Source: Candidatus Eiseniibacteriota bacterium
GTDB lineage: Bacteria > Eisenbacteria > RBG-16-71-46 > CAIMUX01 > VGJL01
DNA: 8,616 nucleotides
Assembly (NCBI GenBank): GCA_014729455.1
Contig: WJJW01000055.1
Span: 1-8,616, forward strand
Direction: 5' to 3'
In this document: one piece after another, positions 1-4,966 of the stretch
Numbering within the stretch: position 1 is the first letter of the stretch
How the letters are laid out: every line of letters begins with the position of its first letter
Made by a program: the position numbers and the translations under genes
Notes under the pieces: model-generated
Database searches by the model: none
Told to the model about the DNA's origin: nothing
Seen by the model: the letters and a program-made list of their open reading frames with translations, nothing else

Positions 1-154
1 CGAGCTTGCGCTTGCCCCATCGATCGACGGCCACGATTTCCCCCGATCCCGCCTCGATGGTCTTGCGAACCCCGTCGATCTCCTGTTCCACGCCGCTCTC
101 CTCGAGACCGGGGTGGAGGACGAAGACCGTCTCGTATTCCCTCACTGAACCCAC
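1..154 (-). CDS. rpsF: 30S ribosomal protein bS6, N-terminal part (runs off the left edge)
   Basis: Reading leftward from GTG the peptide contains REYETVFVLHPGLEE followed later by GEIVAVDRWGKRKL. This is the first beta strand and the conserved W-G-K/R-R-L strand of bS6, a small-subunit protein that binds 16S rRNA together with bS18. Only about 50 residues are inside the window, so the C-terminus and the expected ssb/rpsR neighbours cannot be seen. The start is ambiguous. GTG codons lie in frame at 166, 154 and 145. The one at 145 gives the family-typical beginning M-R-E-Y-E. The one at 154 is best spaced (8 bases) from the only good Shine-Dalgarno-like run, GAGAGGTGG, so I used 154. The start region is a 12-base tandem duplication (see the repeat entry). 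Identity is certain; the first three residues are not. Confidence 0.93.
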   Translation of the reverse strand, partial: MGSVREYETVFVLHPGLEESGVEQEIDGVRKTIEAGSGEIVAVDRWGKRKL

Positions 155-166
155 TGCTGAACCCAC
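143..166 (-). repeat. 12-base tandem duplication carrying the rpsF start codons
   Basis: On the minus strand, GTGGGTTCAGCA (166-155) is followed directly by GTGGGTTCAGTG (154-143). Ten of the twelve positions are identical, with the differences in the last three. Each unit begins with an in-frame GTG, and the second also ends with one, giving three possible rpsF starts. The Shine-Dalgarno-like sequence overlaps the first unit. The repeat is read directly from the sequence; any effect on translation is inference. Confidence 0.8.
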
Positions 167-245
167 CTCTCGTGCCTTTCCCGTACGGATTGTCCGCGCG
201 GGGCCACCTCGATGCAGGAAGCCGCCCCGCTTCGGCTCCCTCTTC
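155..245 (-). other. pth-rpsF spacer with weak imperfect hairpin
   Basis: This 91-base spacer separates the pth stop from the rpsF start. Just after the pth stop, GGAGCCG (239-233) can pair with CGGCTTCC (224-217) with one bulged base and an 8-base loop. No T-run follows, so it is not a classical intrinsic terminator. CCGTACGG at 181-188 is an 8-base palindrome. I see no convincing -35/-10 pair. rpsF could be served by read-through or by a promoter too weak to recognise by eye. Confidence 0.35.
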
Positions 246-872
246 TCACGTGGATCCTTCCCCTTCTCGGGTCCGATCCTCGTCCTCTTTCGGGGCGCTC
301 GGCGCGCCCTCGGCGTTGTACCGGTTCATCGCCCAGTCCACGCCTCTCCGGATCAGATCCGGCAGCAGACCGGCGACCGACCGGGCGACCGCTTCGAACC
401 GCTCCCGCTCGGCCTCTTCGAGCTCCCGCAAGAGATGGTCGGCCAGATCCATCCCTTCCGGCGCCTCCCCGACGCCGATCCGGAGCCGCCGGTACGCACG
501 GCTCTCCAGCTCCTCCTCGATCGATTCGAGCCCGCGATGCCCGCCCGCTCCACCCGATTTGCGGATCCGGATCCGCCCGACCGGCAGGGCGGCGTCGTCC
601 ACGAGCACCAGCAGCTCCTCCGGCCCGCGCCCGCAACGCGCGAGGAGGTCGCGCACCGGCCCACCGCTGCGGTTCATGTACCGCATCGGCTTCAGGAGGA
701 CGATCTCCTCGCCGCCGATCCTCCCTTCGCTCTCCTCCCCGTCGCGCTCCCGGCGCCAAGACCAGTTCCGGTCCGCGATGAACCGATCCAGGACCAAGAA
801 ACCCAGGTTGTGACGGGTCCACTCGTATCGCGGTCCCGGGTTGCCGAGGCCGACGATGCAACGGATCCCCAT
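246..872 (-). CDS. pth: Peptidyl-tRNA hydrolase (bacterial Pth1 type)
   Basis: This 208-residue protein hydrolyses the ester bond of peptidyl-tRNAs that drop off the ribosome, recycling tRNA in the cytoplasm. The N-terminus has the family signature IVGLGNPGPRYEWTRHNLGF, with N11 and the catalytic H21. KPMRYMNRSG carries N67, and LVDDAALPVG carries D92, the residue equivalent to catalytic D93 of E. coli. GGAGGHRGLESI (residues 107-118) is the substrate-binding loop. There R113 stands where E. coli has N114. The last 20 residues are a charged, probably disordered tail. The length is normal, E. coli being 194. The ATG lies 12 bases after the rplY stop with no clear Shine-Dalgarno sequence, so translation is probably coupled to rplY. 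An rplY-pth pair is a very common bacterial arrangement. Identity is secure. Confidence 0.97.
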   Translation of the reverse strand: MGIRCIVGLGNPGPRYEWTRHNLGFLVLDRFIADRNWSWRRERDGEESEGRIGGEEIVLLKPMRYMNRSGGPVRDLLARCGRGPEELLVLVDDAALPVGRIRIRKSGGAGGHRGLESIEEELESRAYRRLRIGVGEAPEGMDLADHLLRELEEAERERFEAVARSVAGLLPDLIRRGVDWAMNRYNAEGAPSAPKEDEDRTREGEGST

Positions 873-884
873 CGCGCGACCCGA

Positions 885-1565
885 TCAGGAGCCGGCCTTC
901 GATTCCTCGGAGGCGTCTTCCTCCTCCTTCTTCTCTTCGCCTTCGCCTTCGCCTTCGCCGGCCTCCTCCGGAGCCGCTTCCTCGGCGGCCGCCGCCTCGG
1001 CCTCCAAGACCTTGGAGATGACGGTCGCGATCACCCGATTGTCCGGCGTCAGGATCTCGACTCCCTGTGGCGGGACCAGGTCGGAGACGTGCACCGAGTG
1101 TCCGATCGCCGCTTCGGAGATGTCGTACTTGATGTCTTCGGGGATCTCCGCCGCCTTGCACTCGATCTCGACCTCGCGGGAGAGGACGTCCAGAAGGCCT
1201 CCCTCCTTCACGCCGATCGGCGTTCCCTCCAGATGGACCGGGACCTTCACTTGGATCAGCTGATCCATCGAGATCTGGAGGAAGTCGATGTGGAGGACTC
1301 TGGAGGTGATCGGATCCCGCTGCACCTCCTTCAACAGCACCAGTCGCTCCACTTGCGCCGAACCCTCCAGCTTCATCTCCAGGAGGAAGGCGCCGTGGCC
1401 GTGCGTCCGCAGGATCCCCTCGAACTCCTTGAGGTCGATGGTGATCGACTGCGTGTCGGTCTTCCCGTAGATCACCGCGGGGATCTTGCCCCCCGCGCGG
1501 AGCTGCCGCGCTCCCGACTTCCGGGACCCCGTCCGGGGCACCCCGCGAATTTCCACCTTTTGCAT
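885..1565 (-). CDS. rplY: 50S ribosomal protein bL25, long Ctc/TL5 form
   Basis: This 226-residue protein binds 5S rRNA in the large ribosomal subunit. Residues 1-95 form the L25 domain (MQKVEIRG, KIPAVIYGK, VQRDPITSRVLHIDFLQI). Residues 96-185 form the Ctc-type C-terminal beta domain (VPVHLEGTPIGVKEGG, DISEAAIGHSVHVSDL). The remaining 40 or so residues are a very acidic Ala/Glu/Gly tail, built partly by a hexanucleotide repeat. E. coli L25 has only the first domain; the long form is typical of Thermus, Bacillus Ctc and many other phyla. The ATG is preceded by AAGGAG at a 9-base spacing. The same reading frame stays open for over 300 codons upstream through prs, but that stretch is the high-GC shadow of prs and not part of this protein. 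It lies 35 bases downstream of prs and 12 upstream of pth. Confidence 0.97.
   Translation of the reverse strand: MQKVEIRGVPRTGSRKSGARQLRAGGKIPAVIYGKTDTQSITIDLKEFEGILRTHGHGAFLLEMKLEGSAQVERLVLLKEVQRDPITSRVLHIDFLQISMDQLIQVKVPVHLEGTPIGVKEGGLLDVLSREVEIECKAAEIPEDIKYDISEAAIGHSVHVSDLVPPQGVEILTPDNRVIATVISKVLEAEAAAAEEAAPEEAGEGEGEGEEKKEEEDASEESKAGS
936..959 (-). repeat. (GGCGAA)4 hexanucleotide repeat in rplY
   Basis: Four perfect copies of TTCGCC on the plus strand (GGCGAA in the gene) encode alternating Gly-Glu in the acidic tail of bL25. Slippage would add or remove whole Glu-Gly units without shifting the frame, so the tail length could differ between strains. The repeat is seen directly; its variability is inference. 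Confidence 0.85.
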
Positions 1566-1580
1566 CGTGTCGGTCTCCTT

Positions 1581-1596
1581 GCCGGACCCTTCCGGC
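1581..1596 (-). promoter_or_regulatory. Stem-loop directly upstream of the rplY ribosome-binding site
   Basis: In the 35-base prs-rplY gap the transcript reads GCCGGA-AGGG-TCCGGC, a perfect 6-bp stem with a 4-base loop. It ends at the base next to the AAGGAG Shine-Dalgarno sequence of rplY. No U-tract follows, so it is unlikely to be an intrinsic terminator. It could set the relative translation of prs and rplY, act as an RNA-processing site, or be chance in GC-rich DNA. Confidence 0.45.
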
Positions 1597-1600
1597 GTCT

Positions 1601-2536
1601 CTAGATGAACAGGGAGCTCAGCGAGCGCTCCTCGTGGATTCTCCGGATCGCCTCCCCGAGGAGCTTGCTCACGCTCAACACCCGGACCTTCTCCCCGAGA
1701 AGCTCGGGCTGTTGAGGGATCGTATCGGTCACGACGATCTCGCGGATCGGCGAATCCTCGAGCGTCTTCCTCGTTTCTTCGTTGAAGGCGGCATGCGTCG
1801 CGCCGACGAAGATCTCCCGGACCCCGTGCTTCCGCAGGGCCCGCGCCGCCTTGGCGATCGTCCCGCCGGTGGAGATCAGATCGTCGAAGATGACGACGTT
1901 GCGATCCTTCACTTCGCCGATCACGTTCATGACCTCGGTCTGGTCCTTCGTCGTGCGGCGCTTGTCGACCAGCGCGAGGGAACAGCCGAGACGCTTCGAG
2001 TACGCCCGCGCCATCTTGATGCTCCCGACGTCGGGGGCGACGACGACGAGGTCCGGGATCGCCAGGTTCCGGAAGTGCTGGATCAGAACGGGCGCAGCGA
2101 AGAGATGGTCGAACGGGATGTCGAAGAACCCCTGGATCTGGGCCGAATGGAGATCCATCGTCAGCACGCGGTTCGCGCCGGAGGTCGTGATCAGGTTCGC
2201 CACCAGCTTGGCGGTGATCGGCACGCGGGGCTGGTCCTTTCGATCCTGGCGCGCGTAACCGAAGTACGGCAGGACCGCCGTGACCCGCTCGGCGCTCGCG
2301 CGCCGGGCGGCATCCATCATGATCAGCAGCTCGAGAAGGTTGTCTCCCGGGGCGAACGTCGGCTGGACGATGAACATGTCGCAGCCGCGCACGTTCTCGT
2401 TGATCTTGACCGTGATCTCGCCGTCGCCGAATCGATCGACGTCGGCGTCTCCGAGCTCTACCCCGAGGTAGGTCGCGATCGCCGCCGCCAACGGACGGTT
2501 GGCGTTGCCTGTGAAGACACGCAAAGAGTCGAGCAA
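1601..2536 (-). CDS. prs: Ribose-phosphate pyrophosphokinase (PRPP synthetase, class I)
   Basis: This 311-residue cytoplasmic enzyme makes PRPP from ribose 5-phosphate and ATP for purine, pyrimidine, histidine, tryptophan and NAD synthesis. Visible motifs are the N-terminal GNAN (residues 10-13), RFGDGE (35-40), the ATP-binding flexible loop YARQDRK (94-100), DLHS (128-131) with the metal-binding His, the catalytic DKRR (191-194), and the PRPP loop DDLISTGGT (218-226). That loop reads STGGT where most bacterial enzymes have DTAGT. The length matches the family (about 310-317). The start codon is TTG at 2536, preceded by GGAGG at a 5-base spacing; the next residues (LDSLRVFTGNAN) match the family N-terminus, so this non-AUG start is well supported. 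It follows tRNA-Gln by 88 bases and precedes rplY by 35, and is probably co-transcribed with both. Confidence 0.97.
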   Translation of the reverse strand: MLDSLRVFTGNANRPLAAAIATYLGVELGDADVDRFGDGEITVKINENVRGCDMFIVQPTFAPGDNLLELLIMMDAARRASAERVTAVLPYFGYARQDRKDQPRVPITAKLVANLITTSGANRVLTMDLHSAQIQGFFDIPFDHLFAAPVLIQHFRNLAIPDLVVVAPDVGSIKMARAYSKRLGCSLALVDKRRTTKDQTEVMNVIGEVKDRNVVIFDDLISTGGTIAKAARALRKHGVREIFVGATHAAFNEETRKTLEDSPIREIVVTDTIPQQPELLGEKVRVLSVSKLLGEAIRRIHEERSLSSLFI

Positions 2537-2624
2537 AGGTTTCCTCCGCGTGGTCGAACCGCCGGAGCGGCCCGCCCATGCAATTCCGGACCCCGTGATG
2601 GTGGCTGGGTCTCTACGAGAATTG
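2537..2624 (-). other. tRNA-Gln to prs spacer with imperfect hairpin abutting the tRNA 3' end
   Basis: Immediately after the tRNA, CAATTC (2624-2619) can pair with GAATTG (2586-2581). Nested inside, GACCC (2611-2607) can pair with GGGTC (2593-2589), with an asymmetric internal loop between the two stems. No T-run follows. Such a structure could mark a cleavage point that releases the tRNA from a longer prs mRNA, but the pairing is weak. No promoter for prs is evident apart from its strong GGAGG ribosome-binding site. Confidence 0.3.
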
Positions 2625-2695
2625 CTGGGGCGGGAGGAGTCGAACCTCCGTTACGGGAACCAAAATCCCGGGTCCTGCCACTGGACGACGCCCCA
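2625..2695 (-). tRNA. trnQ: tRNA-Gln, anticodon UUG
   Basis: The 71-base cloverleaf reads cleanly on the minus strand. The acceptor stem TGGGGCG/CGCCCCA is perfect, with U1-A72 and discriminator G73, both usual for bacterial tRNA-Gln. The D stem is GTCC/GGAC with a 7-base loop. The anticodon stem is CGGGA/TCCCG with loop TTTTGGT, giving anticodon TTG at 2663-2661, which reads CAA and, by wobble, CAG. The variable loop has 4 bases, and the T arm is GGAGG-TTCGACT-CCTCC. CCA is not encoded; the bases after G73 are CAA, so the terminus must be completed by CCA-adding enzyme. The gene lies between spoVG and prs on the same strand, and tRNA-Gln beside prs is a recurring bacterial arrangement. Confidence 0.97.
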
Positions 2696-2756
2696 GTGTA
2701 CGCGATCGACGAGCCGATCGGAAGGGGTGGGTTGCCCCGCCCGAGCCTCCGAGCGT

Positions 2757-2778
2757 CCCGAGGGCCGCCGGCCTCGGG
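2757..2778 (-). terminator. Strong hairpin after spoVG, no U-tract (possible terminator or processing site)
   Basis: Thirteen bases after the spoVG stop, CCCGAGG (2778-2772) pairs perfectly with CCTCGGG (2763-2757). Two more G-C pairs are possible across a single bulge. This is the strongest hairpin in the 95-base spacer between spoVG and the tRNA. No run of T follows, so intrinsic termination would be inefficient. It could protect the spoVG mRNA 3' end, or mark cleavage that separates spoVG from the tRNA precursor. I see no clear promoter for the tRNA in the rest of the spacer. Confidence 0.4.
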
Positions 2779-2790
2779 CAGGAGTCGATG

Positions 2791-3063
2791 CTACTGCACG
2801 AGGGCGTCGTTCTCCAGCTCGAGATGATACCTCTCGAGGATCTCCTCCTCCATCACGGCTCGGGTCGTGGCGTTGATCGGGTGGGCCAGATCCTGGAACG
2901 TCCCATCCGCCTTCTTCCGGCTCGGCATCGCAACGAACAGTCCCTTGTTCCCCTGGATGATCTTCAATCCCCGGATGACGAAACAGTTGTCCAACGTGAT
3001 GCTGACGAACGCTTTGAGCTTGTTGTCGTTCCGAAGCGTGACCCTGATCTCTGTGATCGTCAT
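2791..3063 (-). CDS. spoVG: SpoVG-family regulator (nucleic-acid-binding)
   Basis: This 90-residue protein matches SpoVG along its whole length: TEIRVTLRND (3-12), LKAFVSITLDNCFVIRGLKI (16-35), NKGLFVAMPSRKKADGTFQD (39-58), and HPINATTRAVMEEEILERY (61-79). SpoVG was named for its role in Bacillus sporulation, but it occurs widely in non-spore-formers, where it binds RNA and DNA and acts as a pleiotropic regulator. The PSRK segment and the following basic residues belong to the conserved core. Its length equals the usual 85-100. The ATG is preceded by GAGAGGGG at a 9-base spacing. The gene lies 132 bases after ispE, and ispE-spoVG-prs neighbourhoods are seen in other bacteria. No sporulation gene is in the window, so a general regulatory role is more likely than a sporulation one. 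Confidence 0.96.
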   Translation of the reverse strand: MTITEIRVTLRNDNKLKAFVSITLDNCFVIRGLKIIQGNKGLFVAMPSRKKADGTFQDLAHPINATTRAVMEEEILERYHLELENDALVQ

Positions 3064-3195
3064 GTTGGCTTGCCCCTCTCGTGAGGCTCCGCGCCCTCCT
3101 GGCCCGGAGCCGAGTGAACGGTCCGCGGATTAGCAATGACCACGAGAGTTGCCGATTCCGAGGCGGACGCCCCCCCGGCCACGCGCCCCGGCTCC
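3064..3195 (-). promoter_or_regulatory. spoVG leader with nested inverted repeats covering the ribosome-binding site
   Basis: The 132-base gap upstream of spoVG holds two nested inverted repeats. The inner stem GGCTCCG (3111-3105) with CGGAGCC (3091-3085) is a perfect 7 bp with a 13-base loop. The outer stem CTCTCGTG (3148-3141) with CACGAGAG (3083-3076) is a perfect 8 bp. A single base separates the two stems on the downstream side, so they could stack. The outer downstream arm includes half of the spoVG Shine-Dalgarno GAGAGGGG (3080-3073), so the fold would mask the ribosome-binding site. This matters only if transcription begins upstream of 3148, for example by read-through from ispE. The pairing is seen in the sequence; regulation is inferred. 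Confidence 0.45.
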
Positions 3196-4116
3196 TCAGG
3201 AACCGACGGAGATCCACCCCTTTCTTCGGAACCAGGCCCAGTAGACCTGGCAGTCTGCCAACTCCAACCTGCCAAGCACGTTACGAAGCCCCTCCGGGCT
3301 CTCGCTCAGCACGAACAGGCAGGAACCGCTTCCGGAAACCCGAACCACCCCCGGACCGGCCCGGCCGATCTGCCGGCGCAGCCGGTCGATGCGAGGATGA
3401 GAGGCACAGGTCGCCGGCTCCAGATCGTTCTTCAGTCGAGCCACGCAACTTACTGCGCCAGAACGAGTTGCCAAATTGCAATGTCGCAGTCTAGTCAAGG
3501 GTCCGAACCCTGTCAATTGGATTCTGGGCGAGGCGTAGATCGAACCGGTGGAAACGAAGAGGTTTGGATGGACCAGCAGGACCGGGAGCAGCGGCAGCGC
3601 GGGCAGAGGGGTCAGCCGTTCCCCGATCCCCTCGGCGAGCTGACTCCCTCCCCGGATGTGGAACGGAACGTCCGCGCCCAGCTCCGCTCCCAGCGCCTCG
3701 AGCTCACCCGGACGAAGGCCGGTCCGCCAGAGACGGTTCAACCCCACGAGCGTCGCCGCCGCGTCGCTGGAACCACCGCCCAGCCCTCCTCCCACCGGAA
3801 TCCGCTTCTCGAGGCGGATCCGAGCGCCTGCCCGGGCTCCGGTCCGCCGGCGGAGCAGGGCGGCGGCCCGGACGACGAGGTTTCGGTCGTCCACGGGCAG
3901 ATCGGAGTCGGGGCAGCGGAGCCGGATCCGCCGGTCGGCCGCGCGCACCAGCGTCAGGCGGTCTTCGAGACCGACCGACTGCATCAGGGATCGGATCTCG
4001 TGGTAGCCGTCCTCCCGGCGCCGCACCACCTCGAGGCCGAGGTTGATCTTCGCCCGGGCCCGGAGGACGAGCCGATCCGGAGGATCAGCGCGGGATGTAG
4101 AGGATATAGAGCACAC
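3196..4116 (-). CDS. ispE: 4-diphosphocytidyl-2-C-methyl-D-erythritol kinase
   Basis: This GHMP-family kinase phosphorylates CDP-methylerythritol in the MEP isoprenoid pathway. The core begins with RARAKINLGLEV, whose Lys is the active-site residue, then DGYHEIRSLMQSV, the ATP-binding PVGGGLGGGSSDAAATL, GADVPFHIRGG with the catalytic Asp, LKNDLE, and the C-terminal glycine motif RVSGSGSCLF. The start is unclear. The conserved core starts near 4070, but no ATG, GTG or TTG lies in frame there. The nearest are GTG at 4116 (used; 306 residues, 32-base overlap with the upstream gene) and ATG at 4155 (319 residues, 71-base overlap). Neither has a good Shine-Dalgarno sequence, so coupling to the upstream gene is likely. 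About 120 bases near 3421-3540 are only about half G+C, encoding a poorly conserved stretch before LKNDLE. Function is secure; the N-terminus is not. Confidence 0.93.
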   Translation of the reverse strand: MCSISSTSRADPPDRLVLRARAKINLGLEVVRRREDGYHEIRSLMQSVGLEDRLTLVRAADRRIRLRCPDSDLPVDDRNLVVRAAALLRRRTGARAGARIRLEKRIPVGGGLGGGSSDAAATLVGLNRLWRTGLRPGELEALGAELGADVPFHIRGGSQLAEGIGERLTPLPALPLLPVLLVHPNLFVSTGSIYASPRIQLTGFGPLTRLRHCNLATRSGAVSCVARLKNDLEPATCASHPRIDRLRRQIGRAGPGVVRVSGSGSCLFVLSESPEGLRNVLGRLELADCQVYWAWFRRKGWISVGS

Positions 4117-4966
4117 AGGAGAGCCAGAGCAGGACGTTGACGAGGGTCGGCGCATCGGTCAGCAGGGTCTCCGACGGGGATCCCCCCTCCAGCTTGCGGA
4201 AGACGACGTAGAGGTAACGGAAGACTCCGAAGATCACGAACGGCACGGTGTAGACCAGATCCGCCCCGCCGACCCGCTCGATGGTCCCCGGCGCGACCGT
4301 GTAGATCGAATAGGAGATCACCGTCGCGGCGGTCACCACCGGGATCATCTGGTCGACCAGCTCGGGCGGATACTCCGCAAGGGTCTTGCGATGCAGCTCC
4401 GCCTGGTCCTGCAGCAGGGTCCGCTCGTGACGCCTCTTCGAAACGGCCAGGAAGAGCGCGAGGAAGAACGTGCACAGGAGCAACCACGGGGAGAGGGAAA
4501 CCGGCTCGGTGAGCAGCGCCACCCCCGCGACGGCGCGCAGAACGAAGCCGATCGAGATCGCCAGCACGTCGAGCATCACCACCCGTTTCAGCCGCAGCGT
4601 GTAGGCGACGTTCAGCAGCAGGTACCCTCCGGCGATCGCGGCGAACCCGGTCCCGAGGAAAAGGGCGATCGCGCCTCCCGTCCCGGCCAGCAGGACCAGC
4701 AGGACCACCGCCCCGGCCGGAGAGATCCGTCCCGAAGGGAGAGGTCGGCTCCGCTTCTTCGGGTGGACCCGATCGAACGGCAAGTCGATCAGGTCGTTCA
4801 GGGCATAGACCGCGCTCGCCAGGAGACAGAACGAGAGGAACCCCGACGCGGCGCGCGCGAGCTCGACCGGATCGAGGAACTCGTGCGCGAAGATCACTCC
4901 CGCGAAGACCACGAAGTTCTTCGTCCACTGGCGGATCCGCATCTGCTGGATCACGGTGCGGATCAT
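4085..4966 (-). CDS. UbiA-family polyprenyl-phosphate phosphoribosyltransferase (DPPR synthase-like)
   Basis: This 293-residue, very hydrophobic protein has about eight predicted membrane helices. The N-terminal MRIRQWTKNFVVFAGVIFA resembles decaprenyl-phosphate phosphoribosyltransferases (mycobacterial Rv3806c type). The first UbiA motif is NDLIDLPFDR at 57-66, with metal-binding N57, D58, D61 and D65, followed by KKRSRPLPSG. The second is YTLRLKRVVMLD at 122-133. PWLLLCTFFLALFLAVSKRR (160-179) and LAEYPPELVDQM are further subfamily-like segments. Known members transfer phosphoribose from PRPP to polyprenyl phosphate, giving a lipid-linked pentose donor for cell-envelope glycans; an aromatic acceptor of the UbiA/MenA kind is less likely. 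The ATG overlaps the stop of the RmlD-like gene (ATGA) and has GAGGAGA just upstream. The 3' end overlaps ispE. The exact lipid and final product are unknown. Confidence 0.85.
   Translation of the reverse strand: MIRTVIQQMRIRQWTKNFVVFAGVIFAHEFLDPVELARAASGFLSFCLLASAVYALNDLIDLPFDRVHPKKRSRPLPSGRISPAGAVVLLVLLAGTGGAIALFLGTGFAAIAGGYLLLNVAYTLRLKRVVMLDVLAISIGFVLRAVAGVALLTEPVSLSPWLLLCTFFLALFLAVSKRRHERTLLQDQAELHRKTLAEYPPELVDQMIPVVTAATVISYSIYTVAPGTIERVGGADLVYTVPFVIFGVFRYLYVVFRKLEGGSPSETLLTDAPTLVNVLLWLSCVLYILYIPR

Noticed and set aside
142..1161. 339-codon open frame on the minus strand across pth and the rplY tail
   Set aside because: It is a Gly/Arg-rich frame-shifted shadow of pth and the low-complexity rplY tail; the true frames carry clear family motifs.
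6..1604. 532-codon open frame on the plus strand opposite pth and rplY
   Set aside because: Its peptide is Arg/Leu/Pro/Asp-rich with no family resemblance, and it is explained by GC-rich third positions of pth and rplY on the other strand.
1566..2579. N-terminal extension of rplY in the same frame across prs
   Set aside because: The open frame is the off-frame shadow of prs; the bL25 domain starts exactly at ATG 1565, which has its own AAGGAG site.
1634..2827. 397-codon plus-strand open frame opposite prs, running across the tRNA
   Set aside because: Antisense shadow of prs that also runs through a certain tRNA gene; no recognisable domain.
3125..3165. Possible sigma-70 promoter upstream of spoVG (TCGGCA and GCTAAT, 15-base spacing)
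   Set aside because: Only four of six matches in each box and short spacing. It is the most AT-rich part of the gap, but not strong enough to annotate.
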